From Polycladidibacter hongkongensis (GTDB taxonomy: Bacteria > Pseudomonadota > Alphaproteobacteria > Rhizobiales > Stappiaceae), in the NCBI RefSeq assembly GCF_001561995.1, contig NZ_LLWC01000036.1, positions 248,001-312,000 of the forward strand: a stretch of 64,000 nucleotides of DNA. Direction: 5' to 3'. This document shows, in pieces, positions 17,501 to 26,715 of this stretch. The position numbers and the translations under genes are program-made. Positions within the stretch are counted from its first letter, which is position 1, and every line of letters starts with the position of its first letter. The notes beneath the pieces are model-generated. The model was not told the origin of the DNA and did no database searches. It saw only the letters and a program-made list of their open reading frames with translations.

Positions 17501-18136
17501 TTAAAGTTTGGCGTCTCTTTGCTCGCCTTGCAGCGAGAGCGCGCTTGTTTTGGTTTCCTCCTCCTGCGAGGGGAAGAAGGTGTAGGACAAGGTAACTTCC
17601 TTGACGAATTTCAAATCCGGATCTTTGTCCATTTCCGGATCGATGAAGAACAGTATCGGCATATCGACCGACTCACCTGCTGCAAGTGGCTGCTCGGTAA
17701 AGCAGAAACAGTCGATCTTGTTGAAGTACCCTCCCATTTCGTAGGGAAAGACATTGAACGTCGATGTTCCTGCTGTACGGCGGCCCGCATCGTTCTGCGC
17801 GGTGTAGAACACCTCAGCCATCTGCCCGAGCCGAACCTTGATGGTGCGCTGCTTGGGGGCAAAGTCCCATGGCAATCCGCCTGCTGTGTTAGCATCGAAG
17901 CGGACGGTGATGGTGCGATCCAGCACCTCAATACCGTTTGTTGCCTCTTCCACCCGCTGCGTGGTGCCGCCATAGCCGGTTACCTGACAGAAAAGCTGGT
18001 AAAGCGGCACTGCGGCAAACGACAGACCAATCATGCCCGCAAACAGCGACAGGCAGAGTACGGCAACGCGCTGGTTGCGCTTGCTTAGGGCACGCTGTGC
18101 CACGCTATCATGAGGATGTTGATCTGGCTGTTGCAT
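17501..18136 (-). CDS. ctaG: Cytochrome c oxidase assembly protein CtaG (Cox11)
   Basis: A 211-aa copper chaperone delivering Cu to the CuB site of subunit I. It has one N-terminal membrane anchor (VAVLCLSLFAGMIGLSFAAVPLYQLFCQVTGYGGTTQ), a periplasmic Ig-like domain and the copper-binding Cys-x-Cys in NKIDCFCFTEQPL, followed by PILFFIDPEMDKD and LSYTFF. The length is standard for Alphaproteobacteria. It lies between the small coxF gene and ctaE. Confidence 0.96.
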   Translation of the reverse strand: MQQPDQHPHDSVAQRALSKRNQRVAVLCLSLFAGMIGLSFAAVPLYQLFCQVTGYGGTTQRVEEATNGIEVLDRTITVRFDANTAGGLPWDFAPKQRTIKVRLGQMAEVFYTAQNDAGRRTAGTSTFNVFPYEMGGYFNKIDCFCFTEQPLAAGESVDMPILFFIDPEMDKDPDLKFVKEVTLSYTFFPSQEEETKTSALSLQGEQRDAKL

Positions 18137-18167
18137 CTGGCTGGGGTCTTCTGCGTAAACTGCTTTG

Positions 18168-18338
18168 TTAGAGCGGGCGATCCATAATGCCCGGACCGAG
18201 CTTGATGATGGTTACGGCATAAAACATGACGACCATCAGCCCCAAAACAACCGCCAGCGCTTTGGAGCGGCTGCGGCGAGCCTTCTGCTGCTCGGCGTCG
18301 AGAGAAAGTGGGGCGTCGCTTGTGGTGTTGGTGCTCAT
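18168..18338 (-). CDS. coxF: CoxF-like small membrane protein
   Basis: A 56-aa open frame too short for most tracks. The product starts [20 protein letters not shown], has an Arg/Lys-rich patch, then one membrane helix ([20 protein letters not shown]) and ends GPGIMDRPL. It overlaps the ctaB stop by 4 nt (ATGA) and sits 31 bp before ctaG, which is exactly where the small CoxF protein lies in alphaproteobacterial oxidase operons. CoxF is commonly annotated as an assembly factor; its function is not established. Position, start overlap and single helix support the call. Confidence 0.85.
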   Translation of the reverse strand: MSTNTTSDAPLSLDAEQQKARRSRSKALAVVLGLMVVMFYAVTIIKLGPGIMDRPL

Positions 18339-19279
18339 AGGAAGCCTCCAATGATGTTTTCAACCAGTAGTGTTGCGAAGAGCAGGCTGAGATAGAGAAG
18401 CGAGAACTTGAACAGGCTCATACATGCGGCACGCGCGGCATCTCCGCTTTCGAAGCGACGCACTTGCACAGCCTTGTAGATGAATATAGCGCCAAGCAGT
18501 GTTGCCAGCGCGCCGTAAGCAATGCTGGCGAAACCGATGAGGTAAGGCGCTGCCCCAATAGGCGCTAGAATTAGCGAATAGAGCAGGATCTGGTTGCGGG
18601 TGGCGCGTTCGCCGGCAACAACGGGCAGCATTGGTACTTTGGCGGCAGTATAGTCGGCGTTTTTCACCAATGCGAGCGCCCAGAAGTGGGGCGGAGTCCA
18701 TGCAAAAGTGATGAAGAACAGGACGAGCGGCTCGACATCGACAGAGCCCGTAACGGATGCCCAGCCGACGACAGGTGGCAAGGCGCCCGCTGCCCCACCG
18801 ATGACGATGTTTTGCGGCGTAGAACGCTTCAACCACATGGTGTAGATCGCCACATAGAAGAAGATCGTAAACGCCAATAGGCCAGCGGCCATCCAATTGC
18901 TGACCAGACCCAGCACCACCACTGAGCCGATGGACAGGATCATACCAAAGGCCAGTGCCTCGCCTTCCGTGATTTTTCCTGCCGGTATCGGGCGTTTTTG
19001 CGTACGGCTCATGACCGCATCAATATCGGCATCCCACCACATATTCAGCGCCCCAGAGGCGCCCCCGCCGATGGCGATACACAACAACGCCAGCAAGCTG
19101 AGGAACGGGTGCTGATTGCCCGGCGCGATCAAAATGCCCACCAAGGCGGTGAAGACCACCAGTGACATGACCCGAGGCTTTAACAGGGAAATGTAATCTC
19201 GCGCTGTTCCGCGGCCGCCGAAGCTTTGTGCCCGGGCGCCTGCAGAAGGCAGAGTGTCTGTTTGCTCGTAAACGGTCAT
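18335..19279 (-). CDS. ctaB: Protoheme IX farnesyltransferase (heme O synthase)
   Basis: A 314-aa polytopic UbiA-superfamily enzyme that adds a farnesyl group to heme B. The first Asp-rich motif is in [19 protein letters not shown], and the second polar loop follows in [30 protein letters not shown]. About nine membrane helices are visible. Heme O is then oxidised to heme A for ctaD. The gene lies 148 bp downstream of ctaD, with a stem-loop in the gap, and overlaps coxF by 4 nt. Confidence 0.96.
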   Translation of the reverse strand: MTVYEQTDTLPSAGARAQSFGGRGTARDYISLLKPRVMSLVVFTALVGILIAPGNQHPFLSLLALLCIAIGGGASGALNMWWDADIDAVMSRTQKRPIPAGKITEGEALAFGMILSIGSVVVLGLVSNWMAAGLLAFTIFFYVAIYTMWLKRSTPQNIVIGGAAGALPPVVGWASVTGSVDVEPLVLFFITFAWTPPHFWALALVKNADYTAAKVPMLPVVAGERATRNQILLYSLILAPIGAAPYLIGFASIAYGALATLLGAIFIYKAVQVRRFESGDAARAACMSLFKFSLLYLSLLFATLLVENIIGGFL

Positions 19280-19371
19280 TCCTTTAGGTCCTTCTTGTCA
19301 AAAGACATCCCGGTTTGGCTGATTTGAGTGCCTTGCCTATTCTTGTTGCTGGCATTTGGCGGTTTGCGAGC

Positions 19372-19391
19372 GGGCAGCGTCTTCGCTGCCC
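19372..19391. other. Intercistronic stem-loop between ctaD and ctaB
   Basis: A perfect 8-bp stem, GGGCAGCG and CGCTGCCC, over a 4-nt loop. It sits in the 148-bp ctaD-ctaB gap with no T-run after it. It could stabilise the upstream mRNA or trim expression of the assembly genes relative to ctaD. Confidence 0.55.
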
Positions 19392-19427
19392 AGTCGCGTG
19401 TTGTGGTAACCCTGAGGCCGCTTGGGC

Positions 19428-21020
19428 CTACTTGATTTTTGGCAGGGTTTCGAACTGGTGGAACGGCGGAGGTGAGGACAAGGTCCACTCCAGCGTATTG
19501 GCACCCTCGCCCCATGGATTGTCACCGGCTTTGCGCTTGGCGATGAAGGCATGCGCCACACCTGCCAAGAAGATCAGCACCGCGAATGCGGAGATGTAAG
19601 AGCCGATGGAGGAGACGTAGTTCCAGCCGTGGTAGGCATCTGGATAATCCGCATAGCGGCGCGGCATACCTGCAAGACCCAAGAAGTGCTGCGGGAAGAA
19701 CACCAGATTCACACCGATGAAGGTGACGAAGAAGTGCAGCTTACCGATAAACTCGGAGTACATGTAGCCCGAGATTTTCGGGAACCAGTAGTACCAGCCT
19801 GCGAAGATCGCGAAAACTGCGCCAAGCGAGAGCACGTAGTGGAAGTGTGCGACCACATAGTATGTGTCGTGCAGGGCACGATCGAGACCACCGTTTGCCA
19901 GCTGAACACCCGTAACGCCACCAACGGTGAACAGGAAAATAAAGCCGATTGCCCAAACCATTGGCGTACGAAATTCGATAGATCCGCCCCACATGGTGGC
20001 GATCCAAGAAAAGATTTTCACGCCAGTTGGCACCGCAATCACCATTGTGGCGAACAGGAAGTAGGCCTGCGTATCGACAGAAAGCCCGACGGTGAACATG
20101 TGGTGCGCCCACACAACAAACCCGACCACACCAATGGCAACCATGGCGTATGCCATGCCGATGTAACCAAAGATCGGTTTGCGGGCGAAGGTGGAAATGA
20201 TGTGGGAGATGATGCCGAAGGCTGGCAAGATCAGGATATACACTTCAGGGTGACCGAAGAACCAGAACAGGTGCTGGAAGAGGATCGGATCACCACCACC
20301 GGCTGCTTCAAAGAAGGTGGTGCCGAAGTTACGATCGGTAAGCAGCATGGTGATCGCGCCTGCCAAAACCGGCAGGGAGAGCAAGAGCAGGAATGCTGTG
20401 ATCAACACAGACCATGCAAACAGCGGCATTTTATGTAAGGTCATGCCTGGCGCGCGCATATTGAATATGGTGGTGATAAAGTTGATCGCACCCAAGATGG
20501 ACGATGCACCGGCGACGTGCAGTGAAAGGATCGCGAAATCCATTGCCGGGCCGGGTTGTCCAGAGGTGGACAGCGGTGGGTAGATCGTCCAGCCACCGCC
20601 AACGCCATTACCGCCTGGAGGGCCTGGAACAAACAGCGACATCAGCAGCAGGATAAACGCCGGTGGCAGCAGCCAGAACGAGATGTTGTTCAGGCGCGGG
20701 AAAGCCATATCCGGCGCCCCAACCATGATCGGAATAAAATAGTTGGCAAAGCCACCGATCAACGCTGGCATAACCATGAAGAAGATCATGATCAGCGCGT
20801 GTGATGTGGTAAACACATTGAACAGGTGCGCATCCGAGAAGTATTGCATTCCCGGATCTTGCAATTCCAGACGGATCCCTACGGATAGGGCACCGCCAAC
20901 GATCCCGGCCATGATGGCGAAGATCAGGTACAGGATCCCGATATCTTTATGGTTGGTCGAGTTGACCCAACGCACCCACCCCTTGGGGTGATCATGTGCA
21001 TGCGCATCTGACGCAGACAT
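19428..21020 (-). CDS. ctaD: Cytochrome c oxidase subunit I, aa3 type
   Basis: A 530-aa catalytic subunit binding heme a, heme a3 and CuB. Landmarks include [41 protein letters not shown] (CuB His and the cross-linked Tyr, with the Glu of the D channel), [18 protein letters not shown] and the twin-His [10 protein letters not shown]. These mark an A-type heme-copper oxidase. The start at [12 protein letters not shown] is chosen because TTGAGGAG precedes it; the frame is open for 28 more codons without support. It follows ctaC by 107 bp. Confidence 0.97.
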   Translation of the reverse strand: MSASDAHAHDHPKGWVRWVNSTNHKDIGILYLIFAIMAGIVGGALSVGIRLELQDPGMQYFSDAHLFNVFTTSHALIMIFFMVMPALIGGFANYFIPIMVGAPDMAFPRLNNISFWLLPPAFILLLMSLFVPGPPGGNGVGGGWTIYPPLSTSGQPGPAMDFAILSLHVAGASSILGAINFITTIFNMRAPGMTLHKMPLFAWSVLITAFLLLLSLPVLAGAITMLLTDRNFGTTFFEAAGGGDPILFQHLFWFFGHPEVYILILPAFGIISHIISTFARKPIFGYIGMAYAMVAIGVVGFVVWAHHMFTVGLSVDTQAYFLFATMVIAVPTGVKIFSWIATMWGGSIEFRTPMVWAIGFIFLFTVGGVTGVQLANGGLDRALHDTYYVVAHFHYVLSLGAVFAIFAGWYYWFPKISGYMYSEFIGKLHFFVTFIGVNLVFFPQHFLGLAGMPRRYADYPDAYHGWNYVSSIGSYISAFAVLIFLAGVAHAFIAKRKAGDNPWGEGANTLEWTLSSPPPFHQFETLPKIK

Positions 21021-21127
21021 ATTTGTGCTCCTCAATTTCTGTTTGGCTCTAGGCGCTGCCTGTCTTGCGGGTGGCGAGACGGCGCGCCTATTGATGCAAT
21101 TCACTTTCGGGCTGAACGCTGCTAATA

Positions 21128-22057
21128 CTAGTTAGCGGCCAGCTGGATTGTTTTTTCAGGTTGGGGTGCGCTTGCCGCTTTTTGCTCGGCAATCAGGCTG
21201 GCGAGTATGGCGTTGGCTTCATCCACATCAGACTTGGCGGCTTCTGCCCACGCGGTGTACTGCGCTTTGGTGACAACCTGCACGGCGATTGGCATAAAGG
21301 CATGGTCTTTGCCACAAAGCTCGGAGCATTGGCCGTAGTACATGCCGGTGCGATCTGCGCGGAACCAAGTCTCGTTCAAGCGGCCGGGCACTGCATCGAT
21401 TTTCACCCCAAAGGACGGCATGGCGAAGGCGTGGATTACGTCTGCAGCCGTGACCTGCACGCGTACCGTGGTGTCTACCGGCACAACAAGGTTGTAGTCG
21501 GTCGCCAGCAGGCGCGGCACTTCCACATCGCTCAAGCCTTTTTCGGCTTTTACAGCGGCGCGATCTTCATCAGAAAGCATAAGCGCATCAAAGGCGACAT
21601 CTTCCATGCCTTCATCAGTGTATTCGTAACCCCAATACCACTGGTAACCGGTGGCTTTGATTGTCATCTCGTACTCGGGAATTTCCAGCTGCTTAAACAG
21701 CAGACGGAAAGAGGGAACGGAGATCACAACAAGAATGAGGATCGGCACCACGGTCCAGACCACTTCAATGGCAGTGTTGTGGGAGGTTTTTGAAGGGTTT
21801 GGATTAGACCACCTGTTAAAGCGGATCATGCAATAGAGCAGCAGGGCCGCCACAAAAACGGTGATTACCGTTATGATGACGAGTGTAAAATCATTAAACC
21901 AGCGGATATCTTCCATTACGGTTGAAGCCGCAGCTTGCATGCCCAGCTGCCATGGCTCTGGCTGGCTGGCGGATGCGGTTCCCACTAGGCTACCGGTAAG
22001 GCCAAGTGCGGACAACGCTGCCACTTTATTCCGATGGGGCTTGAAAAGCTCCGTCAC
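21128..22057 (-). CDS. ctaC: Cytochrome c oxidase subunit II with CuA site
   Basis: A 309-aa subunit that accepts electrons from cytochrome c. It has a signal-like N-terminus ([21 protein letters not shown]), two membrane helices ([21 protein letters not shown] and [18 protein letters not shown]), the aromatic patch [13 protein letters not shown] and the CuA ligands [13 protein letters not shown]. The C-terminus is an Ala/Glu-rich tail. The start is GTG with GAGGAGAGGGAG upstream. It is the first gene of the operon; the promoter should lie in the 480-bp divergent gap that also holds an FNR-type box. Confidence 0.96.
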   Translation of the reverse strand: MTELFKPHRNKVAALSALGLTGSLVGTASASQPEPWQLGMQAAASTVMEDIRWFNDFTLVIITVITVFVAALLLYCMIRFNRWSNPNPSKTSHNTAIEVVWTVVPILILVVISVPSFRLLFKQLEIPEYEMTIKATGYQWYWGYEYTDEGMEDVAFDALMLSDEDRAAVKAEKGLSDVEVPRLLATDYNLVVPVDTTVRVQVTAADVIHAFAMPSFGVKIDAVPGRLNETWFRADRTGMYYGQCSELCGKDHAFMPIAVQVVTKAQYTAWAEAAKSDVDEANAILASLIAEQKAASAPQPEKTIQLAAN

Positions 22058-22535
22058 GTCTTGCGCTCCCTCTCCTCAATTCCGGCTGTTGCGCCAGTGC
22101 CGCGGAGGCGGCAGGTGCCGGAATGCCTGATGAGCGCCGTTGCCCAGCCCTCATCCTTTTTATCGATGCGACATATTAGCTCATATATTAGAGCTCCGCG
22201 ATTCCACGTAGGTCGAAGCGGCTATATGTCGCACCCTTAGTTGATATAAATCAAAGCGTGGGAAGAGAAATCACAATGCGCACCTATCATGCAAGGGCGA
22301 CCTAAGAGTTTTCACCTAGTTAGTTCCGCGTAATATCCCAATAAGGGCAGATTTGGCGCGAACACCACGTCAGGCAGCAGCGGGCGCGGCGATAAATATG
22401 TGTTTAGAAGACCATTACTGCTGACATTTGACCACAAAGCTGTAATGAGATGAGGATAGGTAAGAGCGAATCAATTGGCCTGGGGTAAGGCTAGTGGCGA
22501 GCGCTTTAGATGAGTACTTGACTTAGGAGATGCGG
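22058..22535. other. Divergent regulatory region between ctaC and ialB
   Basis: 478 bp with no credible gene in any frame. It must contain promoters for the oxidase operon and for ialB. The one clear element is the FNR/FixK-type palindrome at 22241-22254. Confidence 0.65.
22241..22254. promoter_or_regulatory. FNR/FixK-type binding site
   Basis: TTGATATAAATCAA matches the consensus TTGAT-N4-ATCAA perfectly. It is 184 bp from the ctaC start and 282 bp from the ialB start. In Alphaproteobacteria, FnrL/FixK proteins commonly repress low-affinity aa3 oxidases or activate micro-oxic genes from such sites; the direction here is inference. Confidence 0.75.
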
Positions 22536-23054
22536 GTGAGCGGGCTATCTGCTGTTTTGCGCGGAGCGGCGCAGGCAATTGTTGCGTTGGGTTTTGTTGT
22601 CTGTGTGAGTGGCAGTGCCGCAGCACAAGGGGTGCTTAAAAACACCTTCGAAGATTGGCAGATGCGCTGCGATACACCTGCGGGTGCCAAGTCTGAACAA
22701 TGTGCGCTGATCCAGAACGTGACCGCCGAAGACCAAGAGAATGTGGCGCTATCTGTTATCGTGCTAAAGACTGCCGATAAGAAAGCGACCATTTTGCGGG
22801 TGCTTGCGCCGCTCGGCGTTCTGCTACCCTCGCAACTTGGGCTCTATGTTGATAATCAGGATATCGGCTCAGCGCCTTTCCTGCGGTGTTTGCCCGATGG
22901 CTGTGTGGCAGAGGTATTCCTGAAGTCTGATCTGCTCAACACATTGATCAAAGGGGAAATGGCCACCTTTATTATTTTCAAGACCCCCGAAGAAGGCATC
23001 GGCATTCCTATTTCGCTTGGTGGTTTCTCTGCGGGTTACGCGGCGCTGCCTTGA
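22536..23054 (+). CDS. Invasion-associated locus B (IalB) family protein
   Basis: A secreted protein of about 172 aa. The signal peptide ends near GSAAAQG and the mature part starts VLKNTFEDWQMRCDTP, typical of IalB. Two cysteine pairs are visible: MRCD with EQCALIQ, and LRCLPDGCVAEV. The family is widespread in Rhizobiales as periplasmic or outer-membrane-associated proteins; in Bartonella it affects erythrocyte invasion, which should not be carried over here. A GTG start at 22536 is preferred because AGGAG lies 6 nt upstream; the ATG at 22530 directly abuts the AGGAG. It precedes tldD, a conserved neighbourhood near cox genes. Confidence 0.88.
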   Translation: MSGLSAVLRGAAQAIVALGFVVCVSGSAAAQGVLKNTFEDWQMRCDTPAGAKSEQCALIQNVTAEDQENVALSVIVLKTADKKATILRVLAPLGVLLPSQLGLYVDNQDIGSAPFLRCLPDGCVAEVFLKSDLLNTLIKGEMATFIIFKTPEEGIGIPISLGGFSAGYAALP

Positions 23055-23080
23055 TCGTGCGCTGCACGCAACAAAGACGC

Positions 23081-23107
23081 AAAGGCCGGCATTGCTGGCC
23101 TTTTTTG
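23081..23107 (+). terminator. Intrinsic terminator after ialB
   Basis: AAAGGCC and GGCCTTTTTT form the stem around a short GC-rich loop, ending in six T, 27 nt after the stop codon. Confidence 0.88.
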
Positions 23108-23224
23108 TTATTTTGCGCGCGCTTTGGCTTGGAGATTACCGGCCAGCCGCCAATGGAGGCTTGCGCTTTGCCTTGGATATGTTCAAAACATTAGACCTTG
23201 AGAGTTTTTAAGCGGAGCCATTTC

Positions 23225-24649
23225 ATGAGTGTTCACCCTGTAGACCTGTTGGCGACAAGTGCGCTGGACCTAACAACTGCCGAAAAACTGGTCCGGCAAG
23301 CATTGCAGGGGGCTGATGATGGTGAGCTCTATTTGCAGTACAATGAATCTGAGGGGCTGGTGTTTGACAATGGACGCCTGAAGTCCTCCAGCTTCAGCTC
23401 TTCAGAAGGGTTTGGTTTACGGGCGGTTTCCGGCGAGGCAACCGGCTATGCGCATGCGGGCGAGCTAACACCTGCGGCGCTGCAACGGGCCGCCGACGCG
23501 GTGTCATCGGTGAAAGCCGGACACATCGGCACTTTGGCCATTAGCCCTTCCGGCAGCAACCGGCAACTTTACAGTGAGCAAAGCCCTCTCCTGCAACCAA
23601 CATTTGCGCAAAAGGTCGCGCTGCTTGAGCAAATTGATGCTTATGCACGGGCCAAGGACCCACGGGTGAAACAGGTCACCGCTGCTATCCATGGCTCTTG
23701 GAGCTGTATCGATATACTGCGCCCTGACGGGCAGCGCATTCGTGATGTGCGGCCTCTGGTTCGGGTAAATATTTCTGTTGTTGTGGGCAGTGGTGATCGC
23801 CAAGAGGCGGGCAGCTATGGCATGGGCGGGCGCGAGGGTTTTGCCTCGTTTATCACAACGCAGCGCTGGCAGCATGGCGTCGATGAGGCGCTGCGCCAAG
23901 CCCTCGTGAACCTTGAGGCGGTGGCGGCGCCAGCGGGTACTTTTGATGTGGTGCTGGGCAATGGCTGGAACGGTGTCTTGCTGCACGAGGCAGTTGGCCA
24001 CGGGCTGGAAGGTGATTTTAACCGCAAAAAAACCTCGGCCTTTGCCGGGCTGATGGGCGAGCGCGTTGCCGCAAAAGGCGTTACCATTGTAGATGATGGC
24101 ACCCTGCCGGATTTGCGGGGCTCCTTGAGCGTTGATGACGAGGGCACACCGACACAACGTACCACGTTGATTGAAAATGGTATTCTGGTTGGCTATATGC
24201 AGGATCGGCAGAATGCACGGTTGATGGGTGAAAAAAGCACGGGCAACGGTCGGCGGGAATCCTACGCACACGAACCCATGCCACGCATGACCAACACCTA
24301 TATGCTTGGCGGCGAACACTGCCCTGATGAGATGATCGCCAGCGTAAAAGATGGCATTTACGCCGTGTCCTTCGGTGGCGGGCAGGTTGATATCACCTCT
24401 GGCAAGTTTGTGTTTAACTGTACCGAAGCCTACCGCATTGAAAACGGCAAGATCGGCGCGCCGGTTAAAGGGGCTATGCTGATCGGCAATGGTCCGGACG
24501 CCCTGACACGGGTGAGCATGATTGGCAATGATATGAAGCTGGATGACGGCATTGGCACTTGCGGCAAGGCAGGGCAAAGCGTGCCCGTTGGTGTTGGCCA
24601 ACCTTCCATGCGCATAAACGAGATGACTGTTGGAGGTACCAAGGCTTAG
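23225..24649 (+). CDS. tldD: Metalloprotease TldD
   Basis: A 474-aa zinc-dependent subunit of the TldD/TldE protease, which in E. coli processes microcin B17 and degrades CcdA. The zinc-binding helix is HEAVGHGLEGDF (HExxxH). Other family segments are SSEGFGLRAVSG, TLPDLRGSLSVDDEGTP, NGRRESYAHEPMPRMTNTYM and TSGKFVFNCTEAYRIENGKIG. The start at MSVHPVDLL follows GGAG by 8 nt; the nine codons upstream are not supported. The partner gene tldE is also in this window, at 32.7-34.1 kb on the other strand. Confidence 0.95.
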   Translation: MSVHPVDLLATSALDLTTAEKLVRQALQGADDGELYLQYNESEGLVFDNGRLKSSSFSSSEGFGLRAVSGEATGYAHAGELTPAALQRAADAVSSVKAGHIGTLAISPSGSNRQLYSEQSPLLQPTFAQKVALLEQIDAYARAKDPRVKQVTAAIHGSWSCIDILRPDGQRIRDVRPLVRVNISVVVGSGDRQEAGSYGMGGREGFASFITTQRWQHGVDEALRQALVNLEAVAAPAGTFDVVLGNGWNGVLLHEAVGHGLEGDFNRKKTSAFAGLMGERVAAKGVTIVDDGTLPDLRGSLSVDDEGTPTQRTTLIENGILVGYMQDRQNARLMGEKSTGNGRRESYAHEPMPRMTNTYMLGGEHCPDEMIASVKDGIYAVSFGGGQVDITSGKFVFNCTEAYRIENGKIGAPVKGAMLIGNGPDALTRVSMIGNDMKLDDGIGTCGKAGQSVPVGVGQPSMRINEMTVGGTKA

Positions 24650-24664
24650 GCCTTGGTATTTTGT
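24637..24664 (+). terminator. Terminator overlapping the tldD stop codon
   Basis: A perfect 9-bp stem, TACCAAGGC with GCCTTGGTA, has a TTAG loop and is followed by TTTTGTTTG. The TAG stop codon lies at the loop/stem edge, so the last codons form the upstream arm. Confidence 0.8.
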
Positions 24665-24811
24665 TTGTTCTGTTTGCTTTTGTTGCTTGGGAACGACGTA
24701 AACCTATAACAACTTTGTATTAGGCTTATCTTCGAGTGCTGGACACGACACTGCGGTGCGCGCCCAAGTACTACTTAATTGATTTTTGACACTACTTTTT
24801 CAGGAGACCCA

Positions 24812-26596
24812 ATGGCCGCCGCCAGTTTGCCCCCGTTTTTATCCGAGAGTTTGACATTGCTGGCTGCAGCTGTAGTGGTTGTCCCTATTGCCAAGCGTTT
24901 CGGGCTTGGTTCCGTAATTGGCTATCTGGCGGCCGGGCTGATTGTTGGCCCCTTTGGTCTTGGGCTTTTCATCAATGCGCAAGACATGTTGCATGTGGCC
25001 GAGCTGGGCGTTGTGCTGCTGCTGTTTGTCATCGGGCTGGAGCTGGAACCCGCGCGATTATGGAAGATGCGCGCCGATATATTTGGGCTTGGCAGCTCAC
25101 AGGTCTTGCTTTCCGGTGTGTTGCTTTTTGGCTGTGCGTGGCTATTGGGCTATGCGGTACCAGTGGCGCTGGTGGCTGGCTTTGGTTTGGCTTTGTCTTC
25201 TACGGCGTTTGCCTTGCAGATTTTGCAGGAGCGCGGCCACATGAGTACACCCTATGGCCAGCGGGCGTTTGGCATCTTGCTGTTGCAAGACATGGCTATT
25301 GTGCCACTGCTGGCGATGGTTTCTATTTTGTCGCCAACCCAGACACCTTCTAGCGGCGGCGATGTGGTGCTTGAGATTGCGATGGTCGTTGGCGCTGTGG
25401 CATTCGTAATGTTCGGCGGACGCTATCTGGTGTCGCCGGTATTCCAGCTACTGGCGCGTACAGGCGCCCGCGAGGTGATGCTCGCAGCGGCGCTGCTCAT
25501 TGCGCTTGGCAGTGCGGGCTTGATGCAGCTTGTAGGGCTTTCCATGGCACTTGGGGCCTTCCTGTCCGGTGTGATGCTGGCAGAAAGCAGCTTTCGCCAC
25601 ACGCTGGAGGCAGATATCGAGCCGTTCCGCTCTTTGCTGATGGGCTTGTTTTTCATTGCAGTGGGCATGGCGTTGGATTTGGGCGTGGTCATGAACAATT
25701 GGCAAATGATCGCGCTGTTTGTGGCGGGGCTTATGCTGATGAAGGGCCTTGTAATTTGGAGCTTGGCGCGGGTGTTTGGCTCCAAGAATTCTGACGCGCT
25801 ACGTATCGCGGTTACCCTGCCGCAAGGGGGAGAATTTGCCTTTGTTATTTTCTCAGCCGCTGCCAGCTCGACACTTCTCAGTCAAGAGTTGAGCAGCATG
25901 CTTACTGCTACGGTGATTATCAGCATGCTAATGACCCCTCTGGCAGGGATGGGGCTTGATATGCTGGCGAGCCGCCTGCGCAAGAGCTCGCCAACCGCTA
26001 AACTAGAGACATTTGAGGATGTGTGCCCTTCTGTGCTTGTTATCGGCTCGGGGCGGTTTGGTATGATGGTTTCGCAGATGCTGATGGCGGAGGGGATTTC
26101 TGTCACTGCGCTTGATAACAAGCCAGACAGGATAGCTTCCGCCAAGACCTACGGGTTTAAAGTGTATTTTGGCGATGCCACCCGCGCGGATGTTCTAAAA
26201 AAGGCAGGCGCAGAAAATGCGGCGTTGATTGCCCTTTGCATCGAGAATGATCAGGTCATGCGTAAGGCGATTGGTGAGATCCGGCGGGCTTTCCCCGATG
26301 CTGCGTTGTTCTGCCGAGCAACAGATCGCGCCCATGCGATGGAGCTAACCAAGCTGGGGGTGGATTTCCAGATTCGCGAAACATTTGAATCCAGCATCGC
26401 TTTTGGCCGCCAAGCGCTGGCGCATCTTGGCCTGCCAGCGGAGCGCATAGAGCTGGTGGAAGAGGATGTGCGCGCACGCGATGAAAAGCGGCTGGCGGCG
26501 CAGATGGAAGAAGGCGAGTTCGCCGGTATGAAGTATCTGCATATGCGTACCCCGATACAAAAGCCAAAAGGCGAGATACCGCATAGCGACAGCTGA
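24812..26596 (+). CDS. Monovalent cation:proton antiporter-2 family protein, Kef type
   Basis: A 594-aa CPA2 transporter. Residues 1 to about 390 form 12-13 helices with YLAAGLIVGPFGLGL, LLLFVIGLELEP and LSSTAFALQILQERG, all typical of KefB/KefC. A cytosolic TrkA-N (RCK) domain follows, with the Rossmann motif VIGSGRFGMMVSQML and the GDATRADVLKKAGA segment. It probably exchanges K+ for H+; glutathione gating known for KefC cannot be judged here. The start at MAAASLPPFL is backed by AGGAGACCCA. It stands between tldD and a MATE exporter gene on the same strand, each with its own upstream gap. Confidence 0.92.
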   Translation: MAAASLPPFLSESLTLLAAAVVVVPIAKRFGLGSVIGYLAAGLIVGPFGLGLFINAQDMLHVAELGVVLLLFVIGLELEPARLWKMRADIFGLGSSQVLLSGVLLFGCAWLLGYAVPVALVAGFGLALSSTAFALQILQERGHMSTPYGQRAFGILLLQDMAIVPLLAMVSILSPTQTPSSGGDVVLEIAMVVGAVAFVMFGGRYLVSPVFQLLARTGAREVMLAAALLIALGSAGLMQLVGLSMALGAFLSGVMLAESSFRHTLEADIEPFRSLLMGLFFIAVGMALDLGVVMNNWQMIALFVAGLMLMKGLVIWSLARVFGSKNSDALRIAVTLPQGGEFAFVIFSAAASSTLLSQELSSMLTATVIISMLMTPLAGMGLDMLASRLRKSSPTAKLETFEDVCPSVLVIGSGRFGMMVSQMLMAEGISVTALDNKPDRIASAKTYGFKVYFGDATRADVLKKAGAENAALIALCIENDQVMRKAIGEIRRAFPDAALFCRATDRAHAMELTKLGVDFQIRETFESSIAFGRQALAHLGLPAERIELVEEDVRARDEKRLAAQMEEGEFAGMKYLHMRTPIQKPKGEIPHSDS

Positions 26597-26715
26597 TGCT
26601 TGACCTTGATTAGAAGCCGTTGATTTGACGCAGTGTTCACCACTTCGCGCTTGACCACACCTGTAAAACTACCGAGTGTGGCGCCTAAAGTTCATTTTAC
26701 ATATTTAGGAAAGCA

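Noticed and set aside
18085-18363. 92-codon minus-strand frame over the coxF position
   Set aside because: The 56-aa CoxF frame overlaps ctaB by ATGA, has a membrane helix and fits the operon; the longer frame is out of phase with it.
19551-20438. 295-codon plus-strand frame
   Set aside because: It is antisense to the conserved core of ctaD; composition (Asp/Glu/His/Gln-rich) reflects hydrophobic codons read backwards.
23504-24601. 365-codon minus-strand frame
   Set aside because: Antisense of tldD, which has an intact HExxxH motif and the correct length.
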